Assembly: GCF_030445035.2 (NCBI RefSeq) | Contig: NC_080677.1 | Location: forward strand, 109,857,263-109,921,262 | Direction: 5' to 3' | DNA from: Dasypus novemcinctus | Taxonomy: Eukaryota > Chordata > Mammalia > Cingulata > Dasypodidae | DNA: 64,000 nt | Shown: in pieces, positions 1 to 9,639 of the stretch | Layout: each line of letters starts with the position of its first letter | Numbering within the stretch: position 1 is the first letter of the stretch | Translations under genes and position numbers: made by a program | The notes under the pieces: generated by a model | What the model saw: only the letters and a program-made list of their open reading frames with translations | The model's database searches: none | What the model was told of the DNA's origin: nothing

Positions 1-479
1 GGACAGTGCAGCTCTACAGATTATTTCTATCTTAGAAAACTCTACTGGAGGGTGCTACTCTACAAATAGTTCTGTAATACAAAATCTGAAAACTATATTG
101 TAATAAAATGTGATGAAGCATCTGTCCTCAACTATGACACAGAAAAATACGTCCATCTGCAACATAGTACCATTTCTCCCTTCCCAAGTTGAAAAACATT
201 AACAATGTTGGGCCCATCTTCCAGTATATAAGAGTAATCAAAAAGACTCAGTCTGTCAAACCGGCCAGTTACGAATGAAATTGGAAACAAGTGAAAAAAC
301 GGGTAACACTTTGTCACTTCCTTCCTATTCCATTTACATGAACATATTGATAGTATTCTTTAATTTAGCTAAAGATGTGTGTTCTTAGCCTAGTAGCTAG
401 AATCAGAGAAAGAGGTGAGGACAGTAAAGAATCCCAACACAAATAATGCATCTCAAATGGGAGAAAATCAATAAACTTA

Positions 480-720
480 AGTGCCTACTGTGTGCCAGGG
501 ATATACAAATACATAATCACCCTTCCTACTTGGAAGAGCTCAGTTTAATAGGGGTGTCCAACATGTAAACAAATTCAAAATGGTATTTATGTACTGTGAC
601 AAGTATGTACAAGGCACAGAGATGACACAGGGGTAGTACTTTTAAGTGCTTTCTGAGGGGAAATGAGGGAAAATTTCCTGAAGGACATACCCAAGAGGCA
701 GAAAAGCCACTAAAGAAGAG
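480..720 (+). repeat. Diverged ancient mammalian repeat (weak)
   Basis: It opens with the motif gtgcctactgtgtgccaggg and then shows a diverged order of segments shared with the better copies at 9640-11170 and 48500-49330. It is strongly decayed and the boundaries are approximate. Confidence 0.35.
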
Positions 721-1680
721 CTGTGTAAAGGACCCACAAGTGATTTGGCATTGCTGAAGTAAAGTGTCTTTGGTAGTTAGGAGAATAAGGGTAGACAACA
801 GAGGGAGGGAGATGGGGCTAGAGAGCTATTTCCATGTCGAACTACCGACACACGTTTATGCCCGGGTTGCCTCTTGAGTCTATAAACTTTTGTCACCAAA
901 GCTGCAAGTAACTTGAAAACTAAGCCCCTGAACTTGGTAACTAATACACCCCATGTCTGCCACATAGCTAACAATGTTTGATGACAGTCAAATATGAAAT
1001 ATTTGAAACACGAAGAGATTTATTTGCAACACAGTACCATTTAATAACACATACTGGTCACAAAAACATTGTGATTGGAATCCTTTGTTTTCAGGGAGAA
1101 ACCTCTCTTTCCTATGAGTTTTACTTGGTATATCCTTAGAGAAAACACCAATGAATGCATTTTCAAAACAAATGGATTACCTCTACATCTAAATGTCCCC
1201 ACTAAGCATTTACTTGATGAGACAAATGACATAAATCAAGGGGATAAGGGGATGCAAACAGCTCTTTTGCTTCTCCATAGCTGTACTGTTACTATTGTTT
1301 TCCTCCGAACTTTTCAAGGTAGAACTTCTGAGTCTCTCTATATCACATGGTACTTTTGGCTTAATCCAATCTGTGATCAGCAAAATTGCACAGTGTGTCC
1401 AACAACCTAAAAGACTTTTGCTACTGCTTGTGGAAATACTTGGAAAATAACTGCATCTTCTGGGCTCTTCTCCTCACTTCACACATACGTTCAAGTCTCA
1501 AAACAAAACAAAACTTCCCTGCATCCTGTTCCCTTCAAACTACTGGGATTCCCCCTCTTCTCACAGTAAACTTTCTGAAAAAGTTAGAGTACAGGCCCTA
1601 AAGAATCCACCAAGTAATTCTCTTCCCTTAAATACATGCAAAACTTTCCAGATAAAAATCTTAACTCTGTGTATGTGTGC

Positions 1681-1708
1681 ATATATATATTTATATATAT
1701 ATATATAA
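1681..1708. repeat. (TA)n microsatellite
   Basis: Nearly pure alternating A and T over 28 bases, interrupted once by an extra T. Confidence 0.85.
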
Positions 1709-1849
1709 ACTTGCTGTCCCACAGGCAAACATATGATGGTGCCTATTCACATAAATATAAGACGCTCAGATATCTGAGATATATTTTCAATGCATCATAC
1801 ATAATTTTTAAAAGTATGGGTTCTAGTGCCTGACGCTGTGGGTACTAGT

Positions 1850-1995
1850 CAGGGATCCCTCACTGATCAACTCTTACTTAACCTCCTGAGCCTCAATTTC
1901 CCCATCTGTAAAATGGAGATGGCACTACTTCACAGAATCCATCCATGTTTTCATAGCCACAATGCCTAGTCACAGTGACCTCATCTAGTGACAGA
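1850..1995. repeat. MIR-type SINE fragment
   Basis: The segment reads like the MIR core: it contains taacctcctgagcctcaa, then ccccatctgtaaaatggaga. This is the classic 'cctcatctgtaaaatggg' signature of mammalian MIR. Confidence 0.65.
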
Positions 1996-2459
1996 TGAAC
2001 ACCTGTTAGCTACTTCTTACTATTCAGTTCCTAAAACAAGTTTGTATCTCTATCAGTTAGGGCCCCTCACTACCCAAAAGGCAAGTTTCTTAAAAAGTAC
2101 ACTATGTCCAGGCCCTGCCCAACTGTTCTGAAAGTGGGCCAGACATAAGCATTTTTTTAAAAAGGCTCTCCGATTGGTTATAAGGTACAGCCTGGATTAA
2201 GAACCACATCTAAATATCTATAAGCCCAGGACCCACGTACCTGACCAAATCAGCGCAGGGCAGTCCTACAGCCCGAACAGAGGGGGCTCACCAGCATGCT
2301 GCAGGGCACTCAAAGCAACATTCACACACACCCCCAAATACTGCTCACCAAGGCTCAACTCCACCGGATCCCACTGGGACACCTAGACACCCGGCACGCC
2401 CGGGGTCCCGGGGTCCGTCGCGGGGCACACGCCCCCTCGCCCCGCCCTCGGCGGCCCCT

Positions 2460-2539
2460 CACGTGCGCCCAGCCTCCGGGCGCGTGCGTCACGGCGCCCT
2501 CGCCTCCCGCGCCCAACCCCCTCCCGCCCACGGCACGTG
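2460..2539. promoter_or_regulatory. Two CACGTG E-boxes
   Basis: Perfect palindromic E-boxes lie at 2460-2465 and 2534-2539; the second reads CACGTGAC, the extended form favoured by MITF/TFE/USF factors. Sequence match only. In a CpG island the motif can occur by chance, but these are two of four in 2.6 kb. Confidence 0.45.
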
Positions 2540-2608
2540 ACTCGGCACGCGCCAGCTGCACGCGGGCTCCACCAAAACAAAAACAGAAGAGGCCGGCCGG
2601 CCGCGGGC

Positions 2609-2670
2609 GCGCGCGGGGCGGGGGGCGCGCGGGGCGGGGGGCGCGCGGGGCGGGGGGCGCGCGGGGGCGG
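2609..2670. repeat. 16-bp GC minisatellite, about 3.9 copies
   Basis: The unit gcgcgcggggcggggg is repeated exactly at 2609-2624, 2625-2640 and 2641-2656, with a partial fourth copy running to about 2670. The plus strand carries repeated runs of four to six G, enough for G-quadruplex formation. Confidence 0.9.
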
Positions 2671-2686
2671 CAGGGCGCGGGCGCGC

Positions 2687-2703
2687 GCCGCCGCCGCCGC
2701 CGC
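2687..2703. repeat. (CCG)n trinucleotide run
   Basis: A short CCG run in the CpG island, typical of 5' leader regions and prone to length change. Confidence 0.75.
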
Positions 2704-3575
2704 TGCCCAGCGCCGCCCGGGCCGCTGCCGGCCGCGCGCCCCGGCAGGCAGGCCGGGGACAGGAGGGCAGAGGGCGACACCCTGTTTACAGCCCTGGACC
2801 GCGCCCGTGTCCTCGCTCCCGGCCGGGAACCCCGCCCGGAAACGGCCTCCCGGGAGCGGGCCCCGGAGTGCGCACCCACCGGCTGCCGAGAACGCCGGCC
2901 CTGCGTGGGAGGCGCCCGGCGCCGCCGCGGGGCTGGGATCCCGCGCCCCCGCACCTCGCCGCGCCGCGGCCCCCGGCCCACCTGCGAGCCGCGCCCCGCC
3001 CCGGGCTGCGCTCGCGCCCCGCAGTCCCGCCGGCCCCGGCCCACCGCCCACGCTGCTGGGTGTCAGACCCATCACGACTGTGCTACGCACTTCACCTCCC
3101 ATCCCCAAGCCCCGGCGCTTCCGCAGACCACGCTCACGTGGCCGCCGCCTCCCTGACACAGCACTCCCCGGCCCCGGCGCCCGCGGACCCCCGCGCAGCC
3201 AGGGATCCCGAGTCTGTCCCCACCCCGCCTCGGACGTCACCCCTCAGGGACCCCCCAACCCACATCTTCCGCCGGGGTGCGGTGGGGGAGGGGGAGATGG
3301 CTGCAAGCTGTCAAAAGGCTACGGTTTCCCACCAGAGGAGCCTCACCCTCAGTCCTGAACAGCCCCACGCACCCATCCGCCTAACTTCAACCCGAAACCG
3401 GCATGGGGGGTGGGGGGGCAGCGTCTTGCTAATGCTCCCGAATTAAAAAACAAAACAGAAACACCGAGAAGCAGGAGCTCTACCCATCCACTCGCTCTAA
3501 ACACTCTCCACGTCATCCTACCGAACGCAACAGACTTGAAACTGAGAAGTGCTCCGCCGCACCGCTGCCACTTAC

Positions 3576-3800
3576 CCTGCCCCGTGGAAATCTGGGGACC
3601 CACCCACCCCGCCCTCTGGGGGCCCGCGCCTGCGGTGGCGGGGACAGGTAGTTTGGTTTCCCAAAGTAGGAGAGTAGTGAGAGGGTACAGACACCTCCTC
3701 GCCCACCCGGGAGCGCTGAACTGCTCCCGCTCCCGGGAAAATGAAGGCATCCCTCGTCTTTGGTGGCGCAAAGAGGGAGGCGTCCAAAGGCCTGAGTTCG
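3576..3800 (-). other. Candidate alternative first exon, leftward gene (donor at 3576)
   Basis: The minus strand reads GGGGCAGG|GTAAGTGGC, a strong donor match, so an exon would end at 3576. The right boundary (start of transcription) is unknown. With the donors at 4503 and 2241 it forms a set of three leftward donors in 2.3 kb. It could equally be a cryptic donor inside an intron. Confidence 0.35.
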
Positions 3801-4069
3801 AGGGAGTTGTTCTTTCCTCTGAGAAGCGAGACACCGCGCGTCCTTTATAGGCATTGCCCCCTCCGTCCTTATTATTTTGTTGTCAGCTAAGGTGGGATAC
3901 GTGGGGGAAATGAAAGAGTTCTCTCTAGCTTCGGGATGTTGGTCTCCGCGGAGTGAAGAGGTGGGATCTCGAAATGGAAACAGTCTCCCCCTTCCTCCCC
4001 CCCTCCTCCTCTGTTTACCTCAAGTTTGAATTTTATCTGCGCAACATTAGCTGGAATGCGGACATTGAA

Positions 4070-4093
4070 AACACACACACACACTCACACACG
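4070..4093. repeat. (AC)n microsatellite
   Basis: Twelve AC-type dinucleotides with one interruption. Confidence 0.85.
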
Positions 4094-4163
4094 CTCAACC
4101 CGGCAGCGGCTCCGCAGGAGCCATGTGGCATCAGGCCACCTAAAAGGGGAAAAAAGTGCTCTT

Positions 4164-4181
4164 AGCAACGCAAACATGGCG
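4164..4181 (+). promoter_or_regulatory. YY1-like site next to an RFX half-site
   Basis: AAACATGGCG (4172-4181) matches the YY1 core AANATGGCG. The preceding TTAGCAACG resembles an RFX X-box half-site. Both are common in CpG-island promoters. Match by eye only. Confidence 0.35.
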
Positions 4182-4502
4182 AAATCGCGCCGACCTTCCC
4201 GAGGCGCGCAACAAACTCTACCTTCCCTCCGTCGGCTGCCAAACTTGCTCCCCGTCAACTGCAGACCCCTTCCGGGGGGAGGCGAGGGAACCCCGGCCGG
4301 CGAGAGGGTGGGAGCGCGGAGCGTGCGAAAGGGGAAATAACAGAGTCCGCGGTAAAAATATTTCTGATTTACGATCACACCAAGCCGCCTACCCAGGAGA
4401 GAAGGGACGGACGCCTTTCTCACCTCATCCGATCTAAACAGAGAACAAAATTCCCATCCAAAAGTCCTGCTGGACCAGCTTTTCCCACTATAAATAACTT
4501 AC

Positions 4503-4877
4503 CTTTGGACTGAACACATGCTGCTTAAATCCTTTTCTTTCCTTCTTCCAGAGCGAGGCGCGAGGGGAAAACGATGCGCACGTATATTTGTACAGCACTT
4601 TCTTCTGGAATTTCCCCTTGCTTCTCACGAGGAGCGGTGAAGACTCTCGAGACAGGTGCAGTCCGAGCTGGGGCTGCCAGCTAAAAGTTCTTCCCGCGGT
4701 CGGCGGCGGGGTCCCCCGGTGAGGGCGAGGACCCCCTTCTCCTGCTCCCCACCCCCCGCAGTGTCGCCCACTTCTCCCGGGCTGCTGCGTGCGGCTCGGC
4801 TGCTGGGGAGGTGGCGTAGTTTCTCTTCCTCCCACCTCTTCTCACTCACTTGTTTTCGTAGCCGTGGGCTCCCCTAA
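4503..4877 (-). other. Candidate main first exon, leftward gene (donor at 4503)
   Basis: The minus strand reads AGTCCAAAG|GTAAGTTAT, an excellent splice donor, so an exon would end at 4503. A TATA-like GATATAATGA at 4911-4902 points to a start near 4875, giving a leader of roughly 370 nt. One frame is open for about 110 codons up to the donor but opens with GTG directly after a stop, so I do not call it coding. The only ATG close to the donor (4519-4517, A at -3) would give five codons, Met-Cys-Ser-Val-Gln, before splicing. The exon is therefore probably untranslated or carries only the extreme N-terminus. I do not recognise the gene. Confidence 0.5.
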
Positions 4878-4901
4878 TGCTTTCCTCTCACAACGTTGTT
4901 T

Positions 4902-4970
4902 CATTATATCATGTCCATCATGTGACACCGGAGAGGCCTCTCTATGGAAACTTAAAGGGGCTCCCACGTG
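4902..4970. promoter_or_regulatory. TATA-like box with M-box and E-box, leftward promoter
   Basis: Reading leftward: CACGTG E-box (4970-4965, part of CACGTGAC on the plus strand), M-box TCATGTGAC (plus 4918-4926), then TATA-like GATATAATGA (4911-4902). The spacing suits a leftward start near 4875. E-box and M-box within 60 bp is the pattern bound by the MITF/TFE bHLH-zip family. Binding is inference. Confidence 0.45.
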
Positions 4971-4971
4971 A

Positions 4972-5020
4972 CTGCAGCAGCAACAACAGCAGCAGGACTG
5001 GCGGCGGGCGGCGGCGGCCG
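4972..5020. repeat. CAG-rich run followed by GGC run
   Basis: The CAG/CAA-type repeat at 4974-4996 is followed at once by GGC triplets. Both lie immediately upstream of the inferred leftward start, and both are unstable repeat types. Confidence 0.7.
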
Positions 5021-5109
5021 CAGCGTTGGTACCACCACCCGCCGAGAGCCCCTCGCAGCATCCCGGAGGGGCTTCTGGCGCTGCAGACGCCGAGATAAGG
5101 GAGCAACAG

Positions 5110-6760
5110 CATCCGGGAGCTGTGGCGTCTGTGCGTGCGTGTAGCCTCTGCTCATTACAGAGAAACAGAACAGAAGGAGCGTCCTTAAATCCTTCTCTAC
5201 TCACGAAACCCACGCTGTTAAAATGACATTTCGAGGCTCCTACTTTATTTTCCCTGACAGCAATGAGTTTTCTATCAGGCCTGATTAAATTTGACAAAGT
5301 AGAAAAAGAAACACCGGATTTGTCCCTCTGCAAGTTAAATCAGATCTTTGGTAGAACAGTAATGACAAAACAATAACAACAGAAATAGAATCAGGCATTT
5401 GATACATAATTACCATCACCACCAGCTTTAAAGCTTTCTGGAATTACATTCCTCCGGTAACTGTTGATGATGCTTGCAGGAGGCAAAATGCAATGCAGTT
5501 TTTTCTCTTCTGCAGCTATATTAGGGCTTTGTTGCTGACAACAGTAAAAACTTGTTTGTGTCAGGAAGTGAGGTACGAAGATATGACCTGGAAGGTACAG
5601 ACAAAACCAAAGTGGCAGTTTCTGCGTTACTTTTCTGACCACATTCTCTCTAATTGTGAGAGGCTGGTCTTGTAAAATGTGTGGAGGGTGTTGGGTAAGA
5701 AATAAAAATAATCAGAAAAATACATTTTTTTTTCTCAATCATACTTCACATGCTAGACACTGGAAATTATATATTTGTGCATGTACACAGCGAGAGAGGC
5801 ATGTGTAGTTTCATGATATTTTGATCCAAAAATTTTGGCATCATTTCCAGCATTTAACAGAAGCATTTAATACTCTAGATTTATTCAAGTCTGGTGATGT
5901 GTGAAACCTGTAATATTAATTTGAATGTTCTCAGTATACTGAATCACAACCTCTTTATGGACTTATGCCTTAAATCCCAAATCTCTGCCTTAGAAGAAAG
6001 TTTGTGTTGTGGTTTTTTCGTGTTTTTTTTTTTTAATGGACCATGGAGATTTTATCCTGTAAATCTAAACTAGATAACTATTTCTCTGTTTCAGCACATG
6101 CTTTTCCATTTTATAAAAGAAAATTCCCTGTTTGGATTGATGGAATTATGGAAAACTTCGCAGGGAACTGAAGAGTGGCATGAAAAAGCATCCTACCTTT
6201 TGGCCTTGCCTTCACTCTCTCTCTCCACCTCATCAGTTTACCTCATCAGCCATGATGAATGATGTCCACGACATCCCTTCTAATTCTATAGTATGCCTCC
6301 CAATGTTTACCTTCCTATCTAACGCTAACTCATCCTTTCCCCCTCTCTGCCCTCGCCTCCCAATTCCGCCCTTTTTTGTATGGGACCTTAGCTCAGGCCT
6401 CCTCCAAATAACTCCCTCCCGGCCCTCCCTCCCCGGCAGCCTCCATTCACCCCCACCCCCATCTCCCAGCTCAGTCTCTCTTCTCGGCAACTCTACCTCC
6501 TTACCTCTCTTTGACCTCCTTTAATCTCCTTCACAGTCTGGCCCTGGACCTCTCGGCCTCTTCTTACCTTTCTGTACCTGAAGTGAGGCCCCTACTGGCA
6601 TCTCCTTCACTCCCTTCTTTCTTGCCCCATCCCCTCCGACGCCAAGCCCCAGCATTCCTCAACGGCCGGGCCTGGTCAGCTTTAGCCTTATTTTGTTCCC
6701 GTGCCTCTGGGCTGGAAAAAGAGTTTGTGGTGCAAAGTGGGGACAAGAATTCCCCTCCGC
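5110..6760. other. Single-copy DNA between the two CpG blocks
   Basis: No gene and no clear transposon. From about 6205 to 6660 the plus strand is pyrimidine-rich with many tccc/ctcc runs, as is often seen upstream of CpG promoters. The stretch would be shared upstream sequence of the proposed divergent promoters. Confidence 0.5.
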
Positions 6761-6799
6761 CGTGGCCCCTGCCTTGCCCCCCTCCGCCCCTCCCGAGGC

Positions 6800-7034
6800 C
6801 GGGTTGCGGCGCTTCCTGGGCGGATGGCTTGGACTTGCTGCAGCAGCTGCGGTTCTGCTGTGTCATGCAAGAAGGAGGCGGCGGCGGCGGCGGCGGCCGG
6901 AGCTGAAGGGGGAGGAGGGGAGGAACCTGATCTCTCCGGTAGCGAAGGGCTGGAGGCAAACACCAAGCTCCCCCAGAGCCGCCCGGGAGCAGGGAGGGCT
7001 CGCTATACCCGGGGCCCTCCCCGCGGGGCAGATG
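6800..7034 (+). other. Candidate rightward first exon (donor at 7034)
   Basis: The plus strand reads GGGCAGATG|GTAAGTCGG, a strong splice donor in a CpG-rich block. Two reading options exist. An ATG at 6824 opens 70 codons into the donor, giving a Cys/Ala/Gly-rich low-complexity peptide with no recognisable domain. Alternatively the last three exon bases (7032-7034) are themselves an ATG that continues after splicing. The 5' end is unknown; 6800 is a working limit. I do not recognise the gene, and a non-coding RNA is at least as likely as a coding one. Confidence 0.4.
6874..6898. repeat. (GGC)n trinucleotide run
   Basis: Seven near-perfect GGC units inside the candidate rightward first exon. 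Confidence 0.8.
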
Positions 7035-7109
7035 GTAAGTCGGGCGGCGCAGGTGGTCGCCTTGGGAAGGGCGTGCAGGGGGGCTAGGTGGGGAGGTGGG
7101 GAGAACTAG

Positions 7110-8940
7110 GAGTCACCCCAGCCGGACCGAAGGACCCAGGCCAGAATGAGGATGACCAACCAAACGCAGCAATAAGTGTTACTCGAATAACGCCCCGCAG
7201 TTGACCCTGGCTGCACGAGGGGTTGGAATTGTGCGTCCGGAACCCAGGACAGAGCTAGGGGCAATGATGCAGGGTTGGAAAAACATCATCCCAAGAGCCC
7301 TGGCGCTTTAGGGTACAGCTGAATAGCAAAAGCAAAACAGGCACCCTATTCCTTACAGTTTTGCTGCGCTTTGTGGGTTGTCTTGTTTAAAACTAGGGAA
7401 AGGAAGGGGATGGGAAACCTGCCCAACCTCACTTTAGCCACGAAAATAATGCTCTTGGCTACCGGCCTCGGACAAACAGCCTCTGGTGCAATTAAACAAT
7501 CAATAGAAAAAATAGCTTCATTCCCCTACCACCCCTCTTCTCCAAACTCCTTCGACCAAGATAATTCGGCTTACAGGAGGGAAAAAACGTCTGTGTGATG
7601 TTGCCCCCACCCGACCCCCCGTCGGCATCGCCACCACACACACTTCTCATCCCACTCCTCACCCCACTTTCAGAGCCCGTGGTTCTGAAAGACCTTGTGA
7701 TGATCGCCTTGATGTTGAGTGAGCAGACTGCCTTAAACTCCAACAATTTCACCTCCGTTACCCTTTACCGGCAGGGTATTAAAAAACGTAGAACTGAGGG
7801 TAGTGAATGGAGGGACAGGCTGGGCGCCTAGAAATATTACTTCTTTCATATGAGTGTAATTCTCGGGACAACTTTTTTTTTTTTTCTTTTTAATTCCTTT
7901 TCATTTTGCTCCTGGAAATTTCAAAGCATTTTCTAAAACATAATTTTTTAAAATGTCAGTCATACATTTAGAAATAAGGGGTTGGCAGGATTAACCAAAA
8001 GGCTAATGACTGTCTCAAAAGCATATGCTGTTGCTAGGGAACTCAAGCTCATCCTGCTCTCTAATCACTAGTGTGTTACCTGGAAATCATACTGCTCAGA
8101 GTGTTATTAAAATGAATGTCATTTGGTTAAAGGCACTCTTGCTTATGTTACAGCATCTTGGATTATCATCAATTGTGTCACACCCCCGTGTCTTGTTTTC
8201 CTAATTTGATTTCTGTATTTGCGTCACTGCCAGGGACATCAGACCAGACCAGTCAGGTTCACTTCCTGTTTCTCAGAATTGGTTTATATTTGGTCTTATA
8301 GCAGTAGCTGGTAAAATATTATCAAACTGATCCTTTTGGAAAGAAATCTGGGCTTTCCATGAAAACAAACTATAGTCCAATTAAATTGTAATTCCCATGG
8401 AAAATGTCATAATTTAAGGAAGTAAGAAACTGCCAGTTGCTATTTGACAAAACCATCTTGAAATATAAAGCCTAGAAAAATTCATCATCTTTATTTCTTT
8501 TACCCAGAATCTTCATTCCTCGCCGTTAAAACTAAAACAAACTGAAGTAGAGAGTCAATTTAAGCATAATATTTCTCAAATGAAGCACAGAAAATACACA
8601 TTGAAACTGGAGAAATCATTTAGACTAAATAAGGGATAGAATTGAATGGAATCCAGGCCCAGGGAGGACAAATAAGCTTGGCTTAGCATCATGGCATTCA
8701 GAGAACAGTGTGTGATTATAAGGCTACACTGCAAATAGGAAATCCCATCACTTTGTGTCCCTTATGTCCTAGGACTAGACAATCTTGCTTTTTTTCCTTT
8801 CTCTGTATAACAATGATGTTACGAAAGAAATATTATAAAGATAAGCACTATGTAAATAGTTATGTGGGTTCTGATGTAGACTATTTGTTTAGATGAAAAA
8901 CAAAGCCCTTTGACAAGTTGTATATGGCATTGAGGATTGA
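7110..8940. other. Single-copy DNA, no clear repeat
   Basis: No gene seen. The 7440-7520 segment is rich in homeodomain and SOX-like short motifs (gcaattaaacaatcaat). An imperfect X-box, gttgctagggaac, sits at 8030-8042. A poly-T tract lies at 7872-7885. It would be intron of the proposed rightward transcript. Confidence 0.4.
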
Positions 8941-8944
8941 AAGT

Positions 8945-9130
8945 ACTCTTCACTGAAAGTCAGGAAAATTGCTCCCACTTCTCCTGGAGGCTGGATGGTC
9001 TTGGAGACTGAATGACCTTCGATGAGCCATTATAGGTCTTCCAGTGTTGGTTTCCTCACAGAGACTTAAATGAAATTGCTAGGCTTAAGGATCTCTAAGT
9101 CCCTTCCATTTACAAAATTCTATGATTATA
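8945..9130. repeat. MIR-like SINE fragment
   Basis: A diverged order of MIR-class segments: ggtttcctcacagagactt, then aagtcccttccatttaca followed by aattctatgatta. The last is the typical 'cccttccagctctaaaattctatgatt' tail. Confidence 0.55.
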
Positions 9131-9639
9131 TTGCACTCACGACAAAATTTTCAATTTTACTTGTATTTTGCGGTATTAAATTTTAACGAACTTTAATAAC
9201 TTATCTGTGGAGATCTTGGGGGAAAATGACAGTGGGAAATAATTTACTGATACTCCGTTTTTTAGTACCTGTTGCCAGATGATCAACTAAACACATTGCT
9301 CCTGTCGTACTTACTCTCTGCTTGCCTTGGTGATGTTGTGGAAGCAAAAGGATGTAAAAGTGTAAAGAAAGGTCTTTAAGTCATTTTAGACTTACTTAAT
9401 CCAAAGTAGTTTGAGGAACAAAATGACAGAATGATGGAAGAGGGGCTACAAAAGAAATAATCACCCAAAGTCTCATGGAATTATTAACCTATTTGCCTAT
9501 ACTGTAATTAGAGATAGGCCAAAATACGTTAGCACAGATTTTAGAATTTTTCAGATCAAGATAAGAGGAATCATGGGAAAATGTGAAATTTGTGCCAGAG
9601 AGAAAAGATGTGAATTTGAAACTCAACTCTTCCACTTTA

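Larger units (their letters stand above)
1..1850. other. AT-rich single-copy DNA, probable first intron of a leftward gene
   Basis: I see no gene, RNA gene or clear transposon here. A (TA)n run lies at 1681-1708, and a weak ancient-repeat signal (tgcctactgtgtgccagg type) starts near 480. The minus-strand splice donors further right (exon ends 2241, 3576, 4503) would make this stretch intronic if those exons are real. That is inference; no minus-strand acceptor stood out. Confidence 0.4.
2241..2700 (-). other. Candidate alternative first exon, leftward gene (donor at 2241)
   Basis: On the minus strand the sequence reads TTTGGTCAG|GTACGTGGG, a near-consensus splice donor, so an exon would end at 2241. 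It is fed by the densest CpG island of the window, as expected for a CpG-promoter first exon. The transcription start is not defined; 2700 is only a working limit. No credible coding frame with a recognisable domain runs into the donor, so it would be an untranslated leader. The alternatives are a chance donor, or an internal donor of a longer first exon. Confidence 0.4.
2370..3430. promoter_or_regulatory. CpG island A (core)
   Basis: About 1 kb of extreme GC content with CpG dinucleotides at near-random density, in an otherwise AT-rich window. It contains a 16-bp GC minisatellite, a CCG run and three CACGTG E-boxes (2460-2465, 2534-2539, 3135-3140). Long open frames on both strands are a by-product of the base composition: they are rich in Arg, Pro, Ala and Gly, overlap each other and have no domain. 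The expected role is the promoter region of the leftward gene. Confidence 0.9.
3540..5110. promoter_or_regulatory. CpG-rich promoter region, right half of island A
   Basis: GC-rich, CpG-rich DNA in patches (3540-3740, 4190-4330, 4560-5110) contains two of the three minus-strand donors. Near 4902-4911 the minus strand reads GATATAATGA, a TATA-like box. About 30 bp downstream would put a start near 4875. An M-box (TCATGTGA, 4918-4925) and an E-box (CACGTG, 4965-4970) lie just upstream of that point. A CAG run and a GGC run lie at 4972-5020. Confidence 0.75.
6760..7110. promoter_or_regulatory. CpG-rich block B, candidate rightward promoter
   Basis: About 350 bp rich in CpG, with a GGC run (6874-6898), containing the plus-strand donor at 7034. 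It lies about 1.7 kb upstream of island A in the opposite transcriptional direction, which suggests a divergent (possibly antisense or lncRNA) promoter. Confidence 0.65.

Noticed and set aside
2296..3358. Long overlapping open frames (190-286 codons) on both strands in the CpG island
   Set aside because: They occur in several frames at once, are Arg/Pro/Ala/Gly-rich because of base composition, have no domain, and run through the minisatellite.
4489..4495. Plus-strand TATAAAT
   Set aside because: It overlaps the minus-strand donor region and no rightward exon signal follows. Treated as chance.
4488..4835. 115-codon minus-strand frame spanning the candidate first exon
   Set aside because: It opens with GTG right after a stop, has no ATG, and shows no recognisable domain. 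More likely an untranslated leader.
4842..5333. 163-codon minus-strand frame upstream of the TATA-like box
   Set aside because: Contains Ala and Cys runs from the CAG/GGC repeats and lies upstream of the inferred start.
6824..7034. 70-codon frame from ATG 6824 into the plus-strand donor
   Set aside because: Low-complexity Ala/Gly/Cys content from the GGC run, no domain, moderate Kozak context. Kept only as an option in the exon entry.
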